Shown here one piece after another: positions 1 through 8,315 of a stretch of 22,537 nt of DNA. The notes under the pieces were generated by a model. The model ran no database searches. It was not told where the DNA came from and worked only from the letters and a program-made list of their open reading frames with translations. How positions within the stretch are numbered: position 1 is the stretch's first letter; the number at the start of each line of letters is the position of its first letter. Made by a program: the position numbers and the translations under genes. Location: the NCBI GenBank assembly GCA_024640445.1, contig JAHEEZ010000023.1:1-22537 (forward strand). Reading direction: 5' to 3'. Origin of the DNA: Acidobacteriota bacterium. Its GTDB lineage: Bacteria > Acidobacteriota > Blastocatellia > Pyrinomonadales > Pyrinomonadaceae.

Positions 1-638
1 ATTCGCGTCCCCTTGATCTCGAGTTCGGCTCCGCTGATCAACAGAGAGGCATCGAGGCCCGTGATGAGATTTCCAAAACGGTCCACCGCGACGACCTCGG
101 CAATCCGGGAGTTTCCCGATGCAACCGCACCCATTCCCGTTCGGATCCTCACAGGACCCTCCAGTGGCCTGCCGATCCTCTCGCCGGGAACACCGTTCGC
201 GAGATGCGCCGCGACCGGCCCGAAGACATCGCGACCGTCGAAAGTTCCCGAAATCGTTGGCCCGAAATACTGCGAATTCTCAATTTCAAATGCGTCCCAG
301 GTCATCTCGGTTTCCATCACGAAGGTAAGCAGTCCATTATCGGGAGCCACGAACAGGTAGTTTTCGGTGCGAAGTATAATTCTTCTGCGCGCCGATCCGA
401 CTCCGGGATCGACCACGCAAAGGAAAACGGTCCCGGCCGGAAAATCCCGGTAGCATGCCCAAAGCGAAAAACCCGCCGACCTTATGTCATGCGGGTTTGT
501 TTCGTGAGTTATATCAGCAAGGACGGCATTTGGGGCTATTGAAAGGACGGCTCCCCTTACCGAACCTACATAGTGATCGCGCAGCCCGAAATCGGTCAGC
601 AAAGCCACGATTTTCGCCGGACCCGGATCAGCGTTCAT
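1..638 (-). CDS. SAM hydroxide adenosyltransferase (DUF62 family), 3' end cut off by window edge
   Basis: I translated this reading frame by hand; it is open from the ATG at 638 to the left edge (212 codons), so roughly the last 50 residues of a 260-280 residue family are missing. The family converts S-adenosylmethionine and water to adenosine and methionine and is related to the SAM-dependent fluorinase and chlorinase. Family signatures are in the expected order: LLTDFGLRDHYVG (residues 13-25), ADITHE (41-46), VVDPGVGSARR (75-85), VAPDNGLL (97-104), GRDVFGPVAAHL (135-146) and VDRFGNLIT (185-193). Asp77 and Arg84 or Arg85 fit the Asp and Arg of the known Asp-Arg-His triad. The triad His usually sits in a TFHGRD context, and here the codon is GAC, giving TFDGRD (Asp134). 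The gene starts 20 nt after the stop of the upstream secreted-protein gene, so the two are probably cotranscribed. No strong SD was seen. Confidence 0.9.
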   Translation of the reverse strand, partial: MNADPGPAKIVALLTDFGLRDHYVGSVRGAVLSIAPNAVLADITHETNPHDIRSAGFSLWACYRDFPAGTVFLCVVDPGVGSARRRIILRTENYLFVAPDNGLLTFVMETEMTWDAFEIENSQYFGPTISGTFDGRDVFGPVAAHLANGVPGERIGRPLEGPVRIRTGMGAVASGNSRIAEVVAVDRFGNLITGLDASLLISGAELEIKGTR

Positions 639-658
639 ATCAGACAGTCTCAGGACCC

Positions 659-1657
659 CTATTTACAAGCAGCAGGATTCTTCTTCTCACAAGCCTCCAG
701 CGCGCTGACAGCTTCTTCAAGCTCCTGCATCACCGCGAACGCGTCGGTCTTTGCCGCGTCAACAACAAATCGCGCGCCTTCCAATTTGTCGCGAAAGACC
801 TTAGCGTCCTTCCTTGAATTTTCGGCCTCGGTGCGCAGATTACCCAAGACCCGGCCATCGGCTCCTGAGGCAGATGCGTCTGCAAGTTGTCTCTGAGCCT
901 TGGACGCCCGTGCCTCGACAAACGCTGTGGTGTTCTCAAGTTGCATCAACCCCAGACAGTATTTTTCAGCAAGAGCCGTCTGCTTCCGAACTCTTGCCTC
1001 AAGTTCCCGGACGGCTTTCTGTTTGTCGGTGCAATTCTTGCAGTCCTTTCCGGCCACAGTGTCGGCGTCCCGGAACCTCGGGACCCCGCAAGCGGAGGCC
1101 GACCGCGAATCAGTATCCGCCCCGGGATTGCCCGAGAGACTTTCAAGTATCGCCTTTATCTCAGCATCCGATGCGACGCCGGACCCTGCCCCGGCCCTTG
1201 AAGCCGAAGAGGTGATCGCTATCGGAGCGTCGATTCCGAACTCTTTTGAAGGCTTGTAGTTCTCCAACTGATCGGAGGTCACCACGTTCAGGGTAACGTT
1301 AAGGATGTCCCTGGATTGGCTGCAGCCGTCCTCTTTCGCGCACGTGAGACAGAATAGAGTGACCTCGCCAAGGTAACTTCGACGCTGAAGACCCGCGGTG
1401 TTCACCACGACAGGCACGGTCTCACTGGCCCTACCCCTAACCGAGACCGAGGTCTTTGCGAAATCAAGAAATGGCACATTTCTACCTGAAATGCTGAAGT
1501 CATGCGTTTCCCGGCATCGGTTTTGGACGCTGATCTTGCTGTTGCCAAGGCTTTCGGCAATGAAGGTGATTTTCCAGATGAACTGCTGGGGGATCTGGCC
1601 AACTGCGGCGCCACAAAAGACGAGCACAACGGCAAGCGAAAGGAATACTTTTCTCAT
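659..1657 (-). CDS. Secreted cysteine-rich protein with beta-rich N-terminal half and helical C-terminal half
   Basis: I do not recognise a named family. The 332-residue product begins with a signal peptide (positive MRK, hydrophobic 4-19, likely cleavage after AVG at 20). Residues 25-126 alternate hydrophobic and polar residues like a beta-sandwich domain and carry a CLTC pair (Cys103/Cys106) plus Cys112. Residues 150-200 are Ser/Ala/Gly-rich linker. Residues 210-325 are rich in Ala, Glu, Lys and Arg and read as long helices or a coiled coil, introduced by a CKNC pair (Cys206/Cys209), with further Cys at 190, 234, 323 and 331. Ten mature cysteines in an exported protein suggest disulfides. 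The start is supported by GGAGAG about 9 nt upstream of the ATG. It is followed after 20 nt by the SAM hydroxide adenosyltransferase, but nothing in the sequence ties the two functions together. Confidence 0.8.
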   Translation of the reverse strand: MRKVFLSLAVVLVFCGAAVGQIPQQFIWKITFIAESLGNSKISVQNRCRETHDFSISGRNVPFLDFAKTSVSVRGRASETVPVVVNTAGLQRRSYLGEVTLFCLTCAKEDGCSQSRDILNVTLNVVTSDQLENYKPSKEFGIDAPIAITSSASRAGAGSGVASDAEIKAILESLSGNPGADTDSRSASACGVPRFRDADTVAGKDCKNCTDKQKAVRELEARVRKQTALAEKYCLGLMQLENTTAFVEARASKAQRQLADASASGADGRVLGNLRTEAENSRKDAKVFRDKLEGARFVVDAAKTDAFAVMQELEEAVSALEACEKKNPAACK

Positions 1658-1715
1658 TTATGATCTCTCCGGGAATGTCGCTCGTATGTAAGGGTTTCCG
1701 AACAACGCTGACGCT

Positions 1716-1762
1716 TTAAGATTCTATGTCCAAACTTTGTGCAATTCTAGCATTGTAATTGC
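1716..1762 (-). promoter_or_regulatory. Weak promoter candidate with overlapping inverted repeat upstream of the Cys-rich protein gene
   Basis: On the minus strand TTGCAC (1744-1739) is followed after 17 bp by TCTTAA (1721-1716), a weak -10. A perfect 6-bp inverted repeat, GCAATT-N10-AATTGC (1741-1762), overlaps the -35, which is a position where a repressor or activator could bind. Predicted transcription would begin near 1709, about 50 nt before the ATG. Both calls rest on visual matching only. Confidence 0.3.
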
Positions 1763-1786
1763 TGAACGCCCAACTTTTTGGCAGGT

Positions 1787-1848
1787 AAAAACCCGCGGAC
1801 CGTTTGACGTGGTTACAAGGAGAAAATAACCTCGTCGCGATCCGCGGG
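1787..1848 (-). terminator. Terminator-like stem with T-run downstream of the GY-repeat/glycine-zipper gene
   Basis: Reading the minus strand, CCCGCGGA (1848-1841) pairs perfectly with TCCGCGGG (1799-1792) and is followed at once by five T residues (1791-1787). The 41-nt intervening segment contains an inner GACG/CGTC pair that could shorten the effective loop. It lies about 85 nt beyond the stop at 1933, so it probably ends that transcript. The long loop lowers confidence. Confidence 0.5.
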
Positions 1849-1932
1849 ATCAAGGCGCGCGGTTGCCCGGCAGGTATACCGCGGCGTAAAAGGAGGATGA
1901 AGCAATTTGTCGGCGTTAGCCGCCGTTACCGC

Positions 1933-3096
1933 TTATCTTATTTGAGTTTCGTAGGCGGTCTTGATACGCAGCTGCTGCTGTTCGGCGAGCCTGATGTACT
2001 TGCCGCGTTCGACAACCACCGCTCCTACTCCGAAGGCCGCGCCGACGCCGGCTCCGACAGCTGCACCTACAGGACCACCGACCAAAGCGCCGATCACAAG
2101 ACCCGTCCCGGTTGACGCTCCGATCGTGATCGAATCCTTCTTGTAGGGCCTTTGGCCTTCTACCGTCCCTTCGTTGTCGATCCTCTTCACGTTGTCGCCT
2201 CTGACAGGCATGACTTCCATGATCATCGCATTGAAGTTAGCCCAACGATTCTGGGTAAGTACGATCCGGTCGAATGAAAGGACAAGTTCGGCACGCCTCT
2301 TTATCCTGCCGGGTTGCCGATTCTTTGCCACTCGGCCTTCGATGATCGCCCCGCCAATCTCCTCGGGAGAAACAACGCGGGCCTTGAACGGATCACCTTC
2401 GCGAATCACCTTAGTATCGAGTCCGTTGAGAAGCTCGATAACCAGTTCGGTTTCAGCTGGAATGATGATTATCTCGTTTCCCGAAGGGACGTAGGATGGC
2501 GAGGAATCCGCCTGAGAAGTGTCTACCGAATTCGTCCCGGTCGTCAGCGAAGCGTCGGTATATGCGACGTCCTGAGAATCGGACGAGCCTGTATTGGCAG
2601 AAACATCCGCCTGGTTGTCATAGGGGTCGTCGTCCGGTATCACTGCTTGAACGGAGTCCGCCGGCGTATCGTCCGGAATGTCCTGGGCATATCCGGTGTC
2701 CGGCCCCGCCGAGGCCGGATCTATGTCAACCTGGCCCCTGAACGCAAGGCTCTCGGGAATCTTGGCATCAAAGCTCTTCTTCGAGTAACCGCCTGCATAC
2801 CCTACCTCAAAACCCTGCTTGTAGCCGTCCCGGTAGTTCTCGAGCGAACCGTAGTCGCTGCTATACGCGCGATCGGCGCTCTTATATTCCGGATGGCGGG
2901 CCAAACTCTTGGAGGCGTTTTCAACCGCGTCCCGGTATCCGGACATATATCCGTCGGAATAACCGGTTCGGTATCCGCGCTGCAGGGCTATTTTTGAATC
3001 TTGGGCGGCAGCGGTCTGAACTGCCAGGGTAAGAGAAGAAATGGTGACGAGGGAAAAACACAGGGAAAAAGCTAAGAGACTTCGTGTTAGCTTCAT
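1933..3096 (-). CDS. Secreted GY-repeat protein with acidic linker and C-terminal glycine-zipper domain
   Basis: No named family is recognised with certainty. The 387-residue protein has a signal peptide (about 1-31, cleavage near AAA-QD). Two tyrosine/glycine repeat blocks follow, GYRTGYSDGYMSGY (41-54) and GYKQGFEVGYAGGY (91-104), then an Asp/Ser/Thr-rich unstructured stretch (about 123-205). A folded beta domain covers about 208-300 and opens with IIIIPAETELVIELL; its features (a threshold of hydrophobic strands, VIREGDPFKARV, GAIIEGRV) resemble envelope beta domains seen with VirB10-like or surface-layer proteins, but this is only resemblance. Residues 326-360 form a glycine zipper (alternating G, A and V), a pattern that packs in membranes, followed by a charged tail. 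An ideal SD, AAAGGAGG, lies 4-5 nt before the ATG, and a good promoter lies upstream, so strong expression is likely. Confidence 0.85.
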   Translation of the reverse strand: MKLTRSLLAFSLCFSLVTISSLTLAVQTAAAQDSKIALQRGYRTGYSDGYMSGYRDAVENASKSLARHPEYKSADRAYSSDYGSLENYRDGYKQGFEVGYAGGYSKKSFDAKIPESLAFRGQVDIDPASAGPDTGYAQDIPDDTPADSVQAVIPDDDPYDNQADVSANTGSSDSQDVAYTDASLTTGTNSVDTSQADSSPSYVPSGNEIIIIPAETELVIELLNGLDTKVIREGDPFKARVVSPEEIGGAIIEGRVAKNRQPGRIKRRAELVLSFDRIVLTQNRWANFNAMIMEVMPVRGDNVKRIDNEGTVEGQRPYKKDSITIGASTGTGLVIGALVGGPVGAAVGAGVGAAFGVGAVVVERGKYIRLAEQQQLRIKTAYETQIR

Positions 3097-3141
3097 TGAT
3101 CCTCCTTTTCAAAAACCTGAGAAATGTAATATCCTCTGAGG

Positions 3142-3170
3142 GTTATACACCATAAGTTCAGAATTTACAA
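3142..3170 (-). promoter_or_regulatory. Sigma-70-type promoter for the GY-repeat/glycine-zipper gene
   Basis: On the minus strand TTGTAA (3170-3165) and TATAAC (3147-3142) are separated by exactly 17 bp. Four of six and five of six bases match the consensus boxes. Transcription would begin near 3135, giving a leader of about 38 nt that contains the strong SD. The rest of the 332-bp gap (3097-3428) holds no gene that I can support. Confidence 0.65.
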
Positions 3171-3350
3171 GAAGAATGTAGCCGACATTCACAAGGCCGG
3201 CCCGTGCTTGACCGGCTGGCTTTGCCGGATAGTCGGTCCTTAAAGCTTGCAAGTGTGTCATTTAGCCACGCACACGCATATTGTCCAACAGAAACGGAGC
3301 TTAGCCGCTTTGAGGAGAATGTGGGGCCGACCGGATGTACGTATGGGAGC

Positions 3351-3379
3351 GGGACGGCGGCAAGACCAGCCGCCGCCCC
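3351..3379. terminator. GC-rich stem-loop after the DUF5916 gene, possible terminator
   Basis: GGGACGGCGGC (3351-3361) pairs with GCCGCCGCCCC (3369-3379) with one mismatch around a 7-nt loop. It lies about 50 nt past the stop of the minus-strand DUF5916 gene, where a terminator is expected. No T-run follows on the minus strand, so it may instead be an RNA 3' stabiliser or a protein site. Confidence 0.4.
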
Positions 3380-3428
3380 GCCTTTCCGCCTTCTAGAACA
3401 TCAATAAATGCTTTGGAGGAGCTATTTA

Positions 3429-5999
3429 CTAGAAACTCTTGCGGAAAAGGTAAGAAGCCCTCACAAAGAATGTACGGCTGTTGCGCTCAAAACGGGGTTC
3501 AAACTGACCTGTCAGAGGGCTGAAGCCATTGTAGTTGAACGAATCGTTGTATCCGACGTAGAAGGCGGTACCCGGATTTGGGTTCCATCCGAACAGCATC
3601 TGACCACCGGCGCGTCTGCTCAGGGTGTCGTAATCCCAACGCACTCTTGTGAAGATGAACCTCGTGAACTGGTAGGTGGAACGAAGCGAGAAGATGTTCG
3701 TATCGTATGCGTTTTCTCCCGTGTCCTTTCGCTTCAGCTTGCTCTTTGTGTATTCGAAGGAGATCTGGAGCGGATCGGTGGGTTTGTAATTCATCCCGAG
3801 CTGGAGGTCAAATTGCGTGCCGGTCCCCGGATCGATCGCCGGATAGTCCCCCGCCGTTTCCGGATTCTGGCGGTATCTCTCAAGGTAAGCGAGATAAGCA
3901 GGGCTGACCCTGTCGAACAGCGGACCTGCGCCAAAATCAAAATCCATGGCATTGAATACCGACCCCACAAACCCGTAGGCAGAGAAATGTTTGTTAAACG
4001 TCTTGTTGAGGTTCACACCAAAGTATGGCTCGCGGGCGGACCTTGTGGGTGCACCGAAGAAGCCTCCGTCACGGACGCCCTCGATCCGTTTCGGGCCGAA
4101 CTCGTCCTCGTAGATCGTTTCAAATCCGAGCCCGGCTTCCGCGTAGAGGAACACATTCCCCTGCATATTCACGTTGACGTTCGCTCCCACAATTCCGCCC
4201 TGATTCCGGCCTTCCCAGTCCATCTGGTACCTGACGAACTGATTGCTGTTCAGCCGTATGACCGGCGCATCCGGCCTGGACTTCGTGCTCAGGCGGTTCG
4301 CAAAGAGGAAACTGTTCGTATTGGTCCTCCTTGTGAAACCCGCATCGGCCCTGTAATCCCGTGACCTTCCGGTCGCCTCGATATAGTAACCGTGACGGTC
4401 GGTCGTATAGTCCACGCTGAAGAAGTAGCCAAGGCCGTTACCCGTCCTGTAGTTGTTCTCGTTTAGACCGGGATCATAGAAATAATTCCTTGAGTGGGTC
4501 GCAAGGACCTGGAAGTTGGCGACGGTCTTTGCGTTCAGTTTGTACACACCGTCAAAACCGCCTGTGAAATTGCGGTTGCGGGGAAAAACCCTGGCCGTTC
4601 CAAAGAATCCGATATTGTGCTCGCTCCCAATGTCCCTCTTTACGCGCACAACCGCGAAGTATGCGTTCTTGTCCAGAAACTCTTCGCTGGGCCTGAAGTC
4701 GGGATCCGGGTCCGTACGCTCATCTTCCGAAAAGTTCCCGGGCGCGTTGTCAGATGCGATCAAGAAGCCGAAAGAGTATTTACCCACCTTTCCCGTCAGC
4801 TTCGTGGCTACATCAGGATCCACGATCGTCCTGGAATAGAAGGGCTGAAGCGGTGACTGGAAGATCTCGACGCCCTCAAGAAAGAACGGTCTCTTTTCCG
4901 CAAAGAATATCGGGAACCTCTGGTTCGCGGTCACGACCGGCGCATCGGCTTCGATCTCCGCAAAATCCGGGTTGATCGCGGCATCAAGCGTGATATTTGA
5001 AGTGATCGTGTACTTGATATTGAGTCCAATATCGTGCTGGACGGGATCGTTGACAAATCTCCCCGGATCGACCGTTCCGTCCGGATTAAAGATCGGATGG
5101 TAAGGATTCCCGGCTGCGACCGAAAGCGGGATCGTGCGTTTTCTGCTCCCAGTTTCAGACAGCGTGATACTCGGTACGATCTCAAGCGTACGTTCGTTCT
5201 TGATCTCGTTGAGCCCTGTGATCTTGCCGTGTTTGATCAAGAAACCGGACACGTTGCGGTCATCGGGCATCCAGGAGTCGAATTCGTCGTTCAGGCGGTC
5301 GATGTTCCGGGCCGCGTTGAAACCCCAAAACTTCCCTTCGCCGGCTGTGTATCTTAGCGATTTGAACGGGATCTTCACTTCTACTGACCAGCCCCAGTCG
5401 AGCACGGCCCCCTTCGATTCCATTACGATATCGACAGAAAAATCAGCTCCGCGGCCTTCCGTAAAAATGCCGTCCTGTTGAATGCCCAGAGGATTGAACC
5501 CAAGCTCGTAGGCCCTGCGGTGGTCGTTATAGGTGTCGAGCCAGACCCGCACGTTGTCTTCGCCAAAGACGTTATCGCGTTTGGCAACCGTCGCACGGAT
5601 CTTGTCGGGATCGTCCCAGCATTTGAACGCTATGTAGAGATTTTTCTCGTCATACATCACATAGACGATCGTTGGCTTTGAAGGCGATATGTTGTCGCCG
5701 GGTGATGTCTGGTAGAAATCCTTGAAGACAGCCGCCCGCTCCCAGAGATCCTCATCGACCTTACCGTCAATGGTTATGCCGTTCTCCAATGATACCTTCG
5801 GTATGGATACAGGCCTTGCTTTCTCGACCGGCAAATCAACGCCGCCCGTCCGCTTGGATCTGACGACCCGCGGGCTTGATTTCGGTGCTATTTCCACACC
5901 TGCGGTCAGCATTGGATCTGACGATGCTTCCGGCCTGGACTGCGCAGCTACGCCTGAAGCAAAGCACAGGATCGCCGCATAAGCGATAAGTCTGCTCAT
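3429..5999 (-). CDS. DUF5916 family protein with N-terminal CBM9-like domain, outer-membrane type
   Basis: The 856-residue protein has a signal peptide (MSRLIAYAAILCFASGVAAQ, cleavage after AAQ). A carbohydrate-binding-module-9-like beta domain spans about residues 70-240, opening with ITIDGKVDEDLWERA and containing LYIAFKCWDD and a VEVKIPFKSLRY segment. A long C-terminal DUF5916 region follows, rich in alternating aromatic strands (FVRYQMDW, FRASYLF) and ending in Phe, as outer-membrane barrels do. Members are common in Bacteroidota and Acidobacteriota, and their substrate is generally unknown. The frame extends 8 codons upstream, but I start at 5999 because AGGAGAG lies 7 nt before this ATG and the signal peptide begins cleanly there. 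No TonB box or SusC-like plug was seen. The gene stands alone between two gaps of about 300 bp. Confidence 0.9.
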   Translation of the reverse strand: MSRLIAYAAILCFASGVAAQSRPEASSDPMLTAGVEIAPKSSPRVVRSKRTGGVDLPVEKARPVSIPKVSLENGITIDGKVDEDLWERAAVFKDFYQTSPGDNISPSKPTIVYVMYDEKNLYIAFKCWDDPDKIRATVAKRDNVFGEDNVRVWLDTYNDHRRAYELGFNPLGIQQDGIFTEGRGADFSVDIVMESKGAVLDWGWSVEVKIPFKSLRYTAGEGKFWGFNAARNIDRLNDEFDSWMPDDRNVSGFLIKHGKITGLNEIKNERTLEIVPSITLSETGSRKRTIPLSVAAGNPYHPIFNPDGTVDPGRFVNDPVQHDIGLNIKYTITSNITLDAAINPDFAEIEADAPVVTANQRFPIFFAEKRPFFLEGVEIFQSPLQPFYSRTIVDPDVATKLTGKVGKYSFGFLIASDNAPGNFSEDERTDPDPDFRPSEEFLDKNAYFAVVRVKRDIGSEHNIGFFGTARVFPRNRNFTGGFDGVYKLNAKTVANFQVLATHSRNYFYDPGLNENNYRTGNGLGYFFSVDYTTDRHGYYIEATGRSRDYRADAGFTRRTNTNSFLFANRLSTKSRPDAPVIRLNSNQFVRYQMDWEGRNQGGIVGANVNVNMQGNVFLYAEAGLGFETIYEDEFGPKRIEGVRDGGFFGAPTRSAREPYFGVNLNKTFNKHFSAYGFVGSVFNAMDFDFGAGPLFDRVSPAYLAYLERYRQNPETAGDYPAIDPGTGTQFDLQLGMNYKPTDPLQISFEYTKSKLKRKDTGENAYDTNIFSLRSTYQFTRFIFTRVRWDYDTLSRRAGGQMLFGWNPNPGTAFYVGYNDSFNYNGFSPLTGQFEPRFERNSRTFFVRASYLFRKSF

Positions 6000-6319
6000 T
6001 ACAAATCTCTCCTGAGAGAGCATCGACGTTGCGCGGGATTACCGCTTTTACGGGGTCTTTGGGTCTATGGGCGGGATCAGTAAATTAAGTAATAGAACGT
6101 AGTAATTTGCCCTTTAACAAACCCAGCGAACCGGTGCTGTTTTCAGTCGATGACCTCCTGTTTTGTAAATTGACGCAGCGGGGGGAGACATTCAATGCCA
6201 ACTCCTGCCACTGTTTCCAAACGACTCGCATGTTTTCCGGTTCCCGGAAGGTCCGCGATCGTCCGCGGTTAACTTCTTCTGCCGGCCCCGGTCGTCCAGG
6301 GTCCGTTCGTGAGAACTGA
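6000..6319. other. Intergenic stretch between the DUF5916 and DUF4097 genes
   Basis: This 320-bp gap has no supportable gene. It holds the DUF5916 gene's SD (CAGGAGAG, 6009-6016 on the minus strand) and a weak promoter candidate. A small inverted repeat, CCGCG-N6-CGCGG, near 6255-6270 lacks a T-run and is not called as a terminator. Confidence 0.6.
6091..6120 (-). promoter_or_regulatory. Weak promoter candidate for the DUF5916 gene
   Basis: On the minus strand TTGTTA (6120-6115) and TCTATT (6096-6091) are separated by 18 bp, each matching four of six consensus bases. Transcription would begin about 85 nt before the ATG. It sits in the most AT-rich part of the gap, which fits a promoter. Confidence 0.35.
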
Positions 6320-8266
6320 CTAGTTGACGAACATCGCCCTCTTGCTCCGGATCCGGACCGACCCTTCGATCTGCTGGAGATTGAAGGTCGCCTTCCCGCT
6401 TCCTACCTTCCAAACGCCCTCGTCCTCAAGCAGAAAGTCCAGAGCGCCCAAGCGCCACTTGTGGTCATTTACCGCAACCGCTTCCGCAAGGTCCAGATCT
6501 TGTGTCTTGATAACCGCACTGGCATCATCCGACAGCGTAAGGAACACGGTGCCAACCCCCTTTACGGAATCGATCGCGCCGAAGTCGCCTTCAAGATACA
6601 CATCGCCATTGATCGCATTCGTTATCAGGTCGCCTTCAAAACCGATCACGCGAACGGTGCCATTGGTTCCGCCGATCGAAAGGGTCCCGTGAGAATCACG
6701 CACATTCACTGCTCCGGTGCCGCCAACGAGTTCCAGTTTTCCGGTCACACCCTCAAGACGGACTTCCCCGTTCGTGAGAATGCGAAGATCCGACTTTTTT
6801 GGCACAAACACCTCCAATCGCACTTTGTCGAGCAAAGGCGAACCTGACACAGCCTTCGTCCTGCTGGTCTTGACCTCAAGCTTGATGTCCTTGTCGTTCT
6901 TGTTCGTGTAAACACTGACCTCGGAATTCAATTCGTTGCGCTTCAGACGCGTCACGGAGTAGCTGACTTCCTGTTTGTCCCAACCGTGGACGCGCACAGC
7001 GCATTCAGCTGCATCGATCGTGATCGACGGGACCCCTGAGACTTCAAACGAACCGCTCTTCTCTTCCACAAACGGCGAACGGCCCACATACAGCGCCTCG
7101 GAAGCCCTCGCAAGTTCAGCCTCGATTCGGCCTCGCTCCGATTCCAGTTCCTTCGAAAGTTTGGCGCTGTCAAGCGCCTCGGTCGCCTTCCTTAAAGCCT
7201 CAGCCGAAACGGCAAATTCCGGTCCGACCTCGACAACAGTGGCTTCGACGGCCTTCATTGCCTTTTCGATCTCCTTTTCAGAGAACGCGATCTTTGCTTT
7301 GGACTCACCCAGTGCCCTTTCAAAATCCTCGTTTATCCGGCCTACTTCAACTTCATAATCGTTATCGAATGAGTCGTCAAAATCATCGGCGTTCTTTTGC
7401 TTCAGCAGGTCAATCGCCGAGTTCGGCGTCCCGCCGTCCTTGTTTATGAACTCGATTCCGCCATTGACACTGTTCAGACGAACCTTTGCATCACCCGTAC
7501 CTATGCGCCCATAAAGGTCTCGGCCGACATATTTGCCCTTCCTTACCGTGAGACCGAAATCATTCGTGATGTTTCCGTTAACGGAGTCCGCCTTAACCGT
7601 GGCATTTGTATTCGACGGGATCATCAGCCTCACTTTTCCGTTGACGGTACTCAACGATATCGCCGATTCGGCGGTGAGCTCGCTGAAATCAGCTTCAACT
7701 GTTCCATTTACGGTCGACAATTTTGCGGTTCCGCTCAAATTTGCCGCTTTGACATCGCCGTTAACTGCGGACACCTCTGTATAGTTTGCCAGGTTGGACA
7801 ACTCGACCTTACCGTTTATGGTCTCGATCTCCTTCAAAACGGCAGTTCTCGGCACCTTCAGCTTAAAATCAACAGAGAGGTTCGAGCGATATTTTTCTTT
7901 TTCGCCGCTTTTTACCCTGTCTTTCCATGGTTTGTAGTCGGTGCTCACGCTGAATTCGCTATCAGTGGCATCGATGACGATCTTCACGTCGTCAAGCCGC
8001 TCCTTAGTATCGGCTACCTTGATCGCCTCAAGCGATATCTGCGGCGAATCCCAGGCCTCAATGGTCACCGAACCGTTGATGTTCGAGAGTTCTATCCGGC
8101 CATCAGGATTGAAGGGATACACCTGTGAAAAGCGCTCCGTTTCATCGAGCACGACCGGCATCTGTCCGGCCTGCCTCTGGACGGCGGCGGCGTTCTCGAA
8201 CAAAAGGGGCCCGTTACCGTATGTAAAGACCGTTCCCGCAAGCAGTAATGTGACAAACCATGACAT
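6320..8266 (-). CDS. DUF4097-type beta-repeat protein with central helical insertion
   Basis: The 648-residue protein has an N-terminal hydrophobic signal segment (2-18, possible cleavage near AAA-VQ). Two DUF4097-like beta-helix domains follow, recognised by repeating strands that turn at an S/T-V-N-G motif: IETINGKV, VSAVNGDV, LSTVNGTV, LSTVNGKV, DSVNGNI and NSVNGGI in the first (about 50-275); ILTNGEV, GGTNGTV and NAINGDV in the second (about 400-640). Between them lies an acidic and then charged helical stretch (about 290-390) that is rich in Ala, Glu and Lys and reads as a coiled coil. DUF4097 proteins are exported or membrane-linked with unknown biochemical role, and some sit beside sigma/anti-sigma genes, but none is present here. 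AGGAGA lies 8 nt before the ATG. The strand repeats make paralogue alignment easy to misjudge. Confidence 0.85.
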   Translation of the reverse strand: MSWFVTLLLAGTVFTYGNGPLLFENAAAVQRQAGQMPVVLDETERFSQVYPFNPDGRIELSNINGSVTIEAWDSPQISLEAIKVADTKERLDDVKIVIDATDSEFSVSTDYKPWKDRVKSGEKEKYRSNLSVDFKLKVPRTAVLKEIETINGKVELSNLANYTEVSAVNGDVKAANLSGTAKLSTVNGTVEADFSELTAESAISLSTVNGKVRLMIPSNTNATVKADSVNGNITNDFGLTVRKGKYVGRDLYGRIGTGDAKVRLNSVNGGIEFINKDGGTPNSAIDLLKQKNADDFDDSFDNDYEVEVGRINEDFERALGESKAKIAFSEKEIEKAMKAVEATVVEVGPEFAVSAEALRKATEALDSAKLSKELESERGRIEAELARASEALYVGRSPFVEEKSGSFEVSGVPSITIDAAECAVRVHGWDKQEVSYSVTRLKRNELNSEVSVYTNKNDKDIKLEVKTSRTKAVSGSPLLDKVRLEVFVPKKSDLRILTNGEVRLEGVTGKLELVGGTGAVNVRDSHGTLSIGGTNGTVRVIGFEGDLITNAINGDVYLEGDFGAIDSVKGVGTVFLTLSDDASAVIKTQDLDLAEAVAVNDHKWRLGALDFLLEDEGVWKVGSGKATFNLQQIEGSVRIRSKRAMFVN

Positions 8267-8315
8267 GAGGTGTTCTCCTGAAACTATGTATATGAAATTT
8301 GCTTCAAAATGTTCC

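Noticed and set aside
1896..1905. Perfect AAAGGAGGATG on the plus strand, resembling an SD and start
   Set aside because: The SD touches the ATG with no spacer, and the frame it opens is antisense to the C-terminus of the glycine-zipper gene. I take it as chance.
3097..3428. Possible small gene in the gap left of the DUF5916 gene
   Set aside because: Only short frames without SD occur; the stretch is better explained by the promoter and the stem-loop.
2314..4364. Plus-strand ORFs of 227 and 318 codons opposite the GY-repeat and DUF5916 genes
   Set aside because: The minus-strand genes have signal peptides, SD sites and promoters; the plus-strand frames have none and no family features.
7397..8128. 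Plus-strand ORF of 243 codons within the DUF4097 gene
   Set aside because: It is antisense to the strand-repeat protein, and its apparent order comes from the repeats.
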